DNA of 17,286 bases. Origin: Candidatus Aminicenantes bacterium UBA4085. GTDB lineage: Bacteria > Acidobacteriota > Aminicenantia > Aminicenantales > UBA4085. The notes under the pieces are model-generated. The model saw nothing but the letters and a program-made list of their open reading frames with translations. It did no database searches and was not told the DNA's origin. Both the position numbers and the translations under genes were made by a program. Where the stretch lies: positions 3,188 to 20,473 of the forward strand of contig DFYJ01000079.1 of the NCBI GenBank assembly GCA_002383325.1, given 5' to 3'. Below, piece by piece: positions 1-5,670 of this stretch; position 1 is the stretch's first letter, and every line of letters starts with the position of its first letter.

Positions 1-64
1 CCCGCAGCTTCTCGTCCCTGATCTCCGCGATCTCGGGCAGCCATTCCAGGATGGGCGTCGTCAC
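1..64 (-). CDS. N-terminal fragment of an unidentified protein, last visible gene of the citryl-CoA operon
   Basis: A GTG start at 64-62 overlaps the TGA stop of the upstream lyase gene (63-61) in a GTGA junction, and the frame stays open to the window edge. About 21 residues are visible, beginning VTTPILEWLPEIAEIRDEKL. The 4-nt overlap implies translational coupling with the citryl-CoA lyase gene. The start vaguely recalls the leader of HD-domain phosphohydrolase-like proteins, but that is from memory and too short to trust. The function is unknown, and only the reading frame and the overlap support calling it a gene. Confidence 0.5.
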   Translation of the reverse strand, partial: MTTPILEWLPEIAEIRDEKLR

Positions 65-846
65 GGCAGCTTCCTGTCGGCCGGGCCGTCGTAGGCATAG
101 TTCACAGGATCGATCCGGCGCATCGGCTTCATCCGCGTCTTCTCCTCGTGCACGTGGGCCACCAGCCCCGGGACCCGGGCGATGATGAAAAAGGCGTTGC
201 CGATCTCCGGCGGGACGCCTAAATCGCATAGCAGAGCCGCGATAGCCCCGTCAACGTTGATCGGCAGGGGTTTGCCGAGCTGGGCGGCCAGCGCCGTCTC
301 AACCGCACGGGCGATCAGGACATGTTTCCCGGCCAGGCCCAGCTCCGCCGCCAGGTCGAACAGCCGCCCGGTGCGCGGATCTTGGGTGTGGAGCCGGTGC
401 CCGAAGCCGCTGACCCGCCTGCCTTGGGCCTTCATCTCGTCCAGCGCTTCGCGGGCCGCCGCCTCCTCACCGAGGCCCTTGGCTTCCATCTTGGCGTCGA
501 TGGCCAGGTATGTCCGCTGGGCTTCCTCGATGGCCCCGCCGTGCAGGCGCGAGATGGCCAGCACGCCCGCCGCAACCGCGTCGTTCAGGTCGGCGCCGGT
601 CGAAGCCACGGTCCGGGCCGTCAGGACCGACGGCGGAGAGGCCCCGTGATCGATCGACGAGACGAAGATGGCGTCCAGCAGGCGGCCGACCGCCGAGCTG
701 GGCAGCTCACCCTTGAGAATGAGGTAGATCGCCTGGGCGAAGGTGATCCTGCCCATCAGCTCGTCGATGGCGTAGCCTCGGGCCACGATCCGGTTCGGCC
801 GCACGTCGGTGACCGCGGTCATCCATTTTTCGCTGCCGTCCGCCAT
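61..846 (-). CDS. Citryl-CoA lyase-like short citrate synthase family protein
   Basis: This 261-residue protein belongs to the citrate synthase fold family but is far shorter than full citrate synthases (about 370-430 residues). It matches the size of citryl-CoA lyase and of the C-terminal lyase domain of ATP-citrate lyase. The family catalytic residues are visible: His102 in LHGGA, His150 in SGFGHR followed by DPR, and Asp199 in INVDG. A further family motif is IDHGASPPS near residue 66. The C-terminal RRIDPVNYAYDGP stretch is lyase/ATP-citrate-lyase-like. The start chosen is the ATG at 846-844, one base after the alpha-subunit stop (TGA C ATG); a longer in-frame extension to 918 would overlap that gene and is rejected. 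The expected reaction is citryl-CoA to acetyl-CoA plus oxaloacetate in the cytoplasm. The two preceding ligase subunits would supply citryl-CoA. Substrate specificity (citryl-, citramalyl- or methylcitryl-CoA) is inferred from family and context. Confidence 0.85.
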   Translation of the reverse strand: MADGSEKWMTAVTDVRPNRIVARGYAIDELMGRITFAQAIYLILKGELPSSAVGRLLDAIFVSSIDHGASPPSVLTARTVASTGADLNDAVAAGVLAISRLHGGAIEEAQRTYLAIDAKMEAKGLGEEAAAREALDEMKAQGRRVSGFGHRLHTQDPRTGRLFDLAAELGLAGKHVLIARAVETALAAQLGKPLPINVDGAIAALLCDLGVPPEIGNAFFIIARVPGLVAHVHEEKTRMKPMRRIDPVNYAYDGPADRKLP

Positions 847-847
847 G

Positions 848-1756
848 TCAGGCCTCCGTGCTCGCGGCCAGAAGCTCGGCCGCCTTCTTGGGGATGTCGG
901 CGATGGCTTCCACGACATGGACGCCCGCCTCTCTCAGCCGCTGGACCTTGATCTCATAGCCGCCGCGACCGCCCTCGACGATCGCCCCGGCGTGGGAGAA
1001 CCGCGTCCCCGACTTGGCCGCCTTGCCGCCGATGAAGGCGATGAGCGGCTTGGTGAACCCGCCGCTCCGCACCAGGTCGGCCACCCGCTCCTCCTGGGTC
1101 GTCCCGATCTCACCGAACATGACCGCGAGCTTCGTCTCGGGATCTTCCTGGAAGAGAGCCATGACCTCGGGGTGGGAGGTGCCGACGATCGGGTCGCCGC
1201 CGACGTGGACGATGGTGCTCAGCCCCATGCCCGCCTTGGACAGGTAGTAGGCGATCGAGGAAGTCATGCCGCCGCTGCGCGAGGAGACGCCGACCGGCCC
1301 CTGCCGGAACCATTCCCTGGCCCGCTCGGCTTGGCCGCCGATCATTCCCAGCACCGCCTTGCCCGGGCTGAGCAGGCCCAGCGTATTGGGTCCGACGAAG
1401 CGGGCGCCCCGCTCCTCCGCCGTGCGGGCGATCTCCAGCACGTCGTAGATAGGCACCCGGTCGGGCACCAGCACCAGCAGCTTGACATCCGCCGCCAGCG
1501 CCTCCAGGGCGGCCTCCCGCACCAGAGCCGCGGGGACGAAGATGACGCTGACGTCGACCGGTCCCGTCTTCTCCCGGGCCTCTTCGACCGAGTCGAAGAC
1601 GGGGACGCCCTCCACATCCCGGCCGCCGCGGCCGGGTGTCACACCGCCGACCAGGTTGGTCCCATAGTCCTTCATCAGCCGGGTGCGGGCCATGCCTTCG
1701 CGGCCGGTAATGCCTTGGATGATGACTCGCGAGCGTTCGTCCACCAGGATCGACAT
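848..1756 (-). CDS. Acyl-CoA synthetase alpha subunit (SucD/citryl-CoA synthetase small-subunit type)
   Basis: This 302-residue protein is collinear with succinyl-CoA synthetase alpha. It has an N-terminal CoA-binding Rossmann domain (IIQGITGREGMARTR, then VGGVTPGRGG), the GPNTLG loop, the VSSRSGGM segment and GGDPIVGT. The phosphohistidine loop is RFSHAGAIVEGG near residue 258, with the catalytic His present. It should carry the phosphoryl group between the ATP-grasp beta subunit and the carboxylate substrate. The ATG at 1756-1754 lies 10 nt after the beta-subunit stop, and the gene is followed at a 1-nt gap by the lyase. A generic succinyl-CoA ligase is the alternative, but the adjacent citryl-CoA lyase-like gene favours a citryl-CoA synthetase or related hydroxyacyl-CoA ligase. 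Confidence 0.88.
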   Translation of the reverse strand: MSILVDERSRVIIQGITGREGMARTRLMKDYGTNLVGGVTPGRGGRDVEGVPVFDSVEEAREKTGPVDVSVIFVPAALVREAALEALAADVKLLVLVPDRVPIYDVLEIARTAEERGARFVGPNTLGLLSPGKAVLGMIGGQAERAREWFRQGPVGVSSRSGGMTSSIAYYLSKAGMGLSTIVHVGGDPIVGTSHPEVMALFQEDPETKLAVMFGEIGTTQEERVADLVRSGGFTKPLIAFIGGKAAKSGTRFSHAGAIVEGGRGGYEIKVQRLREAGVHVVEAIADIPKKAAELLAASTEA

Positions 1757-1766
1757 CGTCGTCTCT

Positions 1767-3308
1767 CTAAAGGGATTTCCGGTATTCCTCCAGCCCCGGG
1801 ATGGGGAGCTGGATGAAGATGGCGGCCCGTTCGTGGAAGCGGCATCGGATCTCGCAGGCCAGGCACTCGGTGCACTTGCCGCGGCGGGCCTCGTCGGGCG
1901 TGACGGCCAGGACGGGGCAGCCGTCCTCGAGCTTGAGGATGCCCGGGGCGCAGGCCGCGATGCAGGACTTGCCGGCGCACTTGCGGCAGCGCTCGTGGTT
2001 GAACGAGACGCTTCCGGTCAGAGTGGCAAAGCTGTAGCAGCCCTCGGGCGGGGCCGGGGGCGGCGTGGTCCGGACGGGTTGGGTCGCGCTGCCGCGTTCC
2101 CGGATCAGCTCTTCCATCCGGGAGGCGCAGAATTCCGGCGTGTCGTCGCGGCCGTAGCCCTCGACCCGCCCGGGAACCCGCTTGAGGTAAGCGCCCAGGA
2201 TGCGGGTGGCCTCCTCCTCGCAATTGCCGCCCAGACGGATCACGGCCGGGATCGCGAGGTCCTCCTCGTTGAAGGCCTTGACCAGGCCGCGGGCCGAATT
2301 GTACTGCTCCTGGCTGGCCACGCCGGAGCCCGAGGCGAAGTAGCCGCGCAGGCCGGGCTGGGAGAGAATGATCTTGGCCGCACGGTAGACCTTGCTGGCC
2401 GGGGGGTTGCCGCTGGTGTCGCAGTAGTCGGCCAGCTGGAAGCCCTTGGCCAGGACCGCGTCCATGGACATCATCGAGCCGCCTCCGCCCGCGCCGTGAA
2501 AGCCGATCAGAGTCTTGCCCTCACCGGCCTCGGCCATTTGCAGGAAGTAGAAGGTGCCGCGGTGGTCCTTCTCTTCGACCTTGTAGGCGATCTTCTCCAG
2601 GGCCGTCGGCGGGCGGTCGAACTCGCGGGCGATCTCGATGCCCAGCTCGGGGTGGCGGGAGACAGCGTAATCGTCGATCACCAGATGGCAGTCCGCGGCG
2701 TAGACGGTGCCGTCCTCGGTCGCGACCAACGGGTTGATCTCGGCCGAGCGGGCCTCGACCGTGCGGGCGGTCTTGTAGAGCCGGGCCAGGATGTCCGCCA
2801 CCTGGAGCTGGACGGGGCCGGGCAGACCGGCCTTGCGGGCCATATTGCGGGTTTCGTACTCGTGCAGGCCGGCCCGCACGTCGATGGGCAGGGTGATGAT
2901 CTTCTCGGGCGAGAGGCGGGCCATCTCCTCGATGCCGGAGCCGCCGGCCGGGCTAAAGATAAGGAGCGGCATGCGGCGGGCATCGTCCATGACCAGCCCG
3001 GCGAAGTACTCGGCCTTGATGGCCAGCTTCTCCTCGACCAGGACCTTCTCCACGACGTAGGCCTTGACCTTGAGGCCGAGCAGGCCGCGGGCCTTCTCCT
3101 CGGCTTCCTCGGGCGTGTCGGCGAACTGGATGCCCCCCAGCGCCGCCCGGCCGGTGACCCAGGCCTGCATCTTGATGACCACGGGCCGGCCGAGGGCAGC
3201 GGCGAGCTCGCGGGCCTCCTCGGGAGTGCCGGCGATGCCGCCCTCGGGAATGCGGATGCCCGCTTCCCGGAGCAGCTTCTTGCTTTGGTATTCATACAAT
3301 TTGGCCAT
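1767..3308 (-). CDS. Acyl-CoA synthetase beta subunit (ATP-grasp) with C-terminal FixX-like ferredoxin domain
   Basis: This 513-residue protein is about 125 residues longer than SucC. Residues 1-235 form the ATP-grasp domain (LYEYQSKKLLREAGI start, VVIKMQAWVTGR, AEINPLVA near 189). Residues 245-385 form the ligase-CoA domain (HGAGGGGSMMSMDAV, then CDTSGNPP near 296). The CDTSGNPP loop replaces the usual SucC glycine-rich sequence and looks closer to citrate-type ligases. A Pro-rich linker at about 408-422 leads to a ferredoxin domain. Its cysteines are C441, C444, C449, C453 (Cx2Cx4Cx3C) and C479, C482, C485, C489 (Cx2Cx2Cx3C), with one more at C464. The domain ends in an AIF...PGLEEYRKSL tail resembling FixX and the ETF:quinone oxidoreductase ferredoxin domain. 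The ATG at 3308 has a GAGGA Shine-Dalgarno 7 nt upstream. It is first in the operon. Substrate is inferred and the redox role is unknown. Confidence 0.87.
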   Translation of the reverse strand: MAKLYEYQSKKLLREAGIRIPEGGIAGTPEEARELAAALGRPVVIKMQAWVTGRAALGGIQFADTPEEAEEKARGLLGLKVKAYVVEKVLVEEKLAIKAEYFAGLVMDDARRMPLLIFSPAGGSGIEEMARLSPEKIITLPIDVRAGLHEYETRNMARKAGLPGPVQLQVADILARLYKTARTVEARSAEINPLVATEDGTVYAADCHLVIDDYAVSRHPELGIEIAREFDRPPTALEKIAYKVEEKDHRGTFYFLQMAEAGEGKTLIGFHGAGGGGSMMSMDAVLAKGFQLADYCDTSGNPPASKVYRAAKIILSQPGLRGYFASGSGVASQEQYNSARGLVKAFNEEDLAIPAVIRLGGNCEEEATRILGAYLKRVPGRVEGYGRDDTPEFCASRMEELIRERGSATQPVRTTPPPAPPEGCYSFATLTGSVSFNHERCRKCAGKSCIAACAPGILKLEDGCPVLAVTPDEARRGKCTECLACEIRCRFHERAAIFIQLPIPGLEEYRKSL

Positions 3309-3315
3309 GGCGATG

Positions 3316-3320
3316 TCCTC
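3316..3320 (-). promoter_or_regulatory. Shine-Dalgarno site of the ligase beta gene
   Basis: GAGGA on the minus strand lies 7 nt before the ATG at 3308, fixing this start. Confidence 0.6.
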
Positions 3321-3336
3321 GGATCAGCGGGCGATT

Positions 3337-3345
3337 AGTATATCA
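3337..3345 (-). promoter_or_regulatory. Candidate extended -10 promoter of the ligase/lyase operon
   Basis: The minus strand reads TGATATACT, a TG-n-TATACT extended -10 element. It would place the transcript start near 3330, about 20 nt before the beta-subunit ATG. No convincing -35 box is seen 16-18 nt upstream, as expected for extended -10 promoters. It sits at the edge of an AT-rich, repeat-bearing intergenic region. The sigma factor preference of this organism is unknown. Confidence 0.4.
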
Positions 3346-3357
3346 GACATAATTAGG

Positions 3358-3513
3358 GGGACACCATACATAACTCCCGAATTATTCATCTTCCCCCCGC
3401 CCGATACAATTATTAGACGGATACAATCAACAGACACATACCGAATTCACCATAGCGGACACATACTCATTCAAATTCGTATGTGTCTGGAATTAAAAAT
3501 TAGTATGTGTCTG
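3358..3513. repeat. AT-rich island with nested inverted copies of GACACATAC
   Basis: Four exact copies of a 9-bp motif are present. GACACATAC lies at 3433-3441 and 3458-3466, and its inverse GTATGTGTC at 3479-3487 and 3503-3511. The outer pair extends to a perfect 11-bp inverted repeat (3431-3441 with 3503-3513). The inner pair forms a hairpin with a 12-nt loop. Copies on each side are spaced 25 and 24 nt. A degenerate copy, GGACACCATAC, lies at 3359-3369, and GATACAAT is repeated directly at 3403-3410 and 3420-3427. The region is visibly AT-rich in an otherwise GC-rich window. No coding frame in it looks real. It could be a transposon-end or REP-like scar, a multi-site operator, or the transcription end of the FAD gene, whose stop lies 5 nt away. 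Confidence 0.75.
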
Positions 3514-3517
3514 TTAA

Positions 3518-5017
3518 CTAGATGAGCTCACGGACTTTTTCTGCCGCGAAGTCGCCCGAGTCGGCGGCGGCCTCGAAGTCGGGGTAGATCATGTAATCGC
3601 CGGCCAGCAGAACGCGGCCGTCGCAGACCTCGTTCAGCCGGGCCGCCCGCCTGAAAGCCCCCGGGCTCATGACCGGATAGGCTCTGGCGAACCGGACCAC
3701 CTGTCGGCCCGCCAGCTGGGAGGGCAGGCCGGGGAAGACCCGGCTGACGGCCCGGACCGCGGCCTTGGCCAGATCGTCGTCCATCAGGCCCGCCCAGTCT
3801 GCTTCCCCCAGCTTCGCCGGAGCCGTCTGCACGACCAGGGTCCCCGACTGTCCGACCACTCCCGCAGGTTCCCGCGCACCCGCCAGCCAGGACGTATCGC
3901 GCAGGCTCACGGCTGCCCCGCCGTCCTGCAGAGCCAACTGGAAAGCTCGACCGAAAAGGCTTTCCTTGGTCGCCAGGGCAACCGCGGCGCTTGAGGAATA
4001 GGCGACCGTGTCCAACAGGCGCCGAGCCTCCGCCTTGAGCACGCCGGAATCCACCGCCAGCGCCTCGGCAGCCGGAATCGCCAAGATGACGAACTTGGCC
4101 CTCAGGGACTTGATCTTGCCGCTGGAGTCCGCGTACTCCACGCGGTAATCGATGTCCGGCTTGGAGACCCGGATGACCCGCGACCGCGGCTGGAAAACGT
4201 CGCCCAGCCAGCCGGCCAGGGCGGACGTAAGCGCGGTCAATCCGCCGTCGAAGGTAAAGGCGCCCGATGCCGCGCCGGGCGCCGCGACGTCACCGGTCCC
4301 GCCACCCAGACCGAAAGCCATCTCGGGGATGAGAGCCAGCGCCGAAAGGTCGTCCAGAGAGGCGCCGAACCGCCCCCTGGCGGCGGTATCGTAGTATTCC
4401 GCAAAGACCGGCGGCCATTTGCGGTCGGCGAACCATCGGCCGGCCGTCACGTCGTCCAGCCGCGCCGCCGGTAGAGTGAAATCGAGTTCGGGAATATCCT
4501 GGTAGGCGACCGCATCCGCCAGGACTTCGGACCGGAAGCGCTCGAAGTCCGCCGCCGAGCTTCGCTCGGACAGAAGCTGGGCCAGTCCGTCGGGACCGTA
4601 GAGGATCTGGTCGTCGCGGAAAACAGCTTCCAGCGGGGCCCGTATCTCCCAAGGCTCCAGGCCGAGCTTTTCGATGATCTCCTTGAGCGCGCCGTAGGGC
4701 CGCCCGATGTAGGTGGCCCGGGCCATCTCACCCCGCGCGCCTCCCCCGCCGCGGATCCGGCCGCCGGGCCCCGCCTCCCGTTCCAAAACGCGGATCTTCA
4801 GTCCGCTCAGATAGAAAGCCGCGGTCAGACCGGCGATGCCGCCGCCGACCACGACCGCGTCGTAGGTTCCCCCCGCCGTCTGCACAATCTCCGGCCGCGG
4901 ATCAGCGCCGGCCCGGACACCGCACCCGGCCGCCAGCGCCGCCAGGCCTCCCGTACGGAGAAATTCGCGGCGGCTCCAAGGCGTCCCTTCGGGGTGGATG
5001 CGGGAACTTCGGCTCAT
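3518..5017 (-). CDS. Tat-exported FAD-dependent amine oxidase/phytoene desaturase-like oxidoreductase
   Basis: This 499-residue flavoprotein of the NAD(P)-binding Rossmann amine-oxidase superfamily starts with a twin-arginine signal: SRREFLRT at 15-22, then a short hydrophobic stretch. A possible lipobox (LAAGC, Cys32) suggests a Tat-exported lipoprotein. The dinucleotide-binding fold follows: VVVGGGIAGLTAAFYL at about 55-70, acidic E79 and GPGGRIR. The C-terminal FAD-closing motif LAGDYMIYPDFEAAADSG lies at about 471-488. The substrate cannot be read from sequence; amines, carotenoid-like or protoporphyrinogen-like compounds all use this fold. The ATG at 5017 is preceded by AGGA 6 nt upstream (5024-5027). 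It is transcribed divergently from a small lipoprotein gene and ends 5 nt from the AT-rich repeat array. Confidence 0.82.
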   Translation of the reverse strand: MSRSSRIHPEGTPWSRREFLRTGGLAALAAGCGVRAGADPRPEIVQTAGGTYDAVVVGGGIAGLTAAFYLSGLKIRVLEREAGPGGRIRGGGGARGEMARATYIGRPYGALKEIIEKLGLEPWEIRAPLEAVFRDDQILYGPDGLAQLLSERSSAADFERFRSEVLADAVAYQDIPELDFTLPAARLDDVTAGRWFADRKWPPVFAEYYDTAARGRFGASLDDLSALALIPEMAFGLGGGTGDVAAPGAASGAFTFDGGLTALTSALAGWLGDVFQPRSRVIRVSKPDIDYRVEYADSSGKIKSLRAKFVILAIPAAEALAVDSGVLKAEARRLLDTVAYSSSAAVALATKESLFGRAFQLALQDGGAAVSLRDTSWLAGAREPAGVVGQSGTLVVQTAPAKLGEADWAGLMDDDLAKAAVRAVSRVFPGLPSQLAGRQVVRFARAYPVMSPGAFRRAARLNEVCDGRVLLAGDYMIYPDFEAAADSGDFAAEKVRELI

Positions 5018-5051
5018 GGCTTATCCTATCTCTTCGCAACTCGGCTCCCCT

Positions 5052-5057
5052 ATTTTA
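5052..5057 (-). promoter_or_regulatory. Candidate -10 box for the FAD oxidoreductase gene
   Basis: TAAAAT on the minus strand is an AT-rich hexamer in a GC-rich divergent intergenic region, about 35 nt before the FAD gene ATG. No good -35 box was seen, so this is tentative. Confidence 0.3.
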
Positions 5058-5087
5058 TCCGGCCGCGGCCCGCCGCGCCAGACCGAT

Positions 5088-5117
5088 TTGCCGCCGTCCC
5101 CTCTTCCGTCCTAGAAT
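5088..5117 (+). promoter_or_regulatory. Candidate promoter for the small lipoprotein gene
   Basis: TTGCCG (5088-5093) and TAGAAT (5112-5117) are separated by 18 nt. Transcription would start near 5124, almost at the ATG at 5126. With no clear Shine-Dalgarno present, the message may be leaderless or nearly so. Confidence 0.35.
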
Positions 5118-5125
5118 AGGTCGCC

Positions 5126-5563
5126 ATGAGCAAGGCGCGCCTCGCCTCCGTTTCCGCTTCCGCCGCCTTTCTTCTGGCCGCCGTCTGCCTCCTCCCCGCC
5201 TGCCATCGCAAGGACTCCGTCGGCCCGGCCCGCCGGGTGCTGGCCGCCTACGCCGCCGCCGTGGACGCCTTCGCCGCCCGGGCCGAGAAAGTTTCCGACG
5301 CGGCCTCCGCCGCGGCCGCCGTAGCCGGCCTGAAGGCCGATCTGCTCCCTGTCGCCGCCGCCGTCAAATCGCTGGGAGCCGAGTTCCCGGAGCTCGGGAA
5401 TCCCTCCGACGCCCCCGCCGCCCTCAAGCCCGATGTGGCCAAGGCCGAAGAGGCGGGTAGCCGCCTGACCGCCGCTATGGCCAAGGTCATGGCCTGGGGC
5501 TACGTCCCGGCGGTCAAAGAGGCCGTCGCCTCCCTGGCCGAGGTCGAAGCCCTGTTGCGCTAG
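5126..5563 (+). CDS. Small alanine-rich putative lipoprotein, unknown function
   Basis: This 145-residue protein begins with a signal peptide whose hydrophobic core ends in the lipobox LPAC (Cys26), so a lipid-anchored envelope protein is predicted. The mature part is alanine-rich and probably all-helical, with heptad-like Ala/Val/Leu spacing from about residue 34 to the end. I recognise no family. No ribosome binding site is evident upstream. It is divergent from the Tat-exported FAD protein, so the two may share control; both are predicted to be envelope proteins. The low-complexity composition calls for some caution, but the signal peptide and lipobox are clear. Confidence 0.7.
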   Translation: MSKARLASVSASAAFLLAAVCLLPACHRKDSVGPARRVLAAYAAAVDAFAARAEKVSDAASAAAAVAGLKADLLPVAAAVKSLGAEFPELGNPSDAPAALKPDVAKAEEAGSRLTAAMAKVMAWGYVPAVKEAVASLAEVEALLR

Positions 5564-5600
5564 CCCCCCGCCGCCTCCCCCGCCCGGGCCTCCGCGCCGC

Positions 5601-5629
5601 TGGACTTCGCTCTCCGTTTCCGGTATGAA
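5601..5629 (+). promoter_or_regulatory. Candidate promoter for the POT transporter gene
   Basis: TGGACT (5601-5606) and TATGAA (5624-5629), each matching about 4 of 6 consensus bases, are separated by 17 nt. The start of transcription would be near 5636. This would exclude the in-frame ATG at 5629 and supports the start at 5671. Confidence 0.3.
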
Positions 5630-5670
5630 TGATCCGTTTCGCCAAGCCCTTCCCCGCAAGGAGTGAGGTC

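Noticed and set aside
809..1816. 335-codon plus-strand open frame opposite the ligase alpha gene
   Set aside because: It is a shadow of the alpha subunit, which has all its expected motifs.
1683..3338. 551-codon open frame on the plus strand opposite the ligase beta gene
   Set aside because: It is antisense to a gene with clear domains, its protein is a low-complexity Gly/Ala/Asp/Leu mix, and it arises from GC-rich codon bias.
3349..3513. CRISPR array in the AT-rich repeat island
   Set aside because: The repeat unit is only 9-11 bp, copies alternate in orientation, and no regular spacers or cas genes are present.
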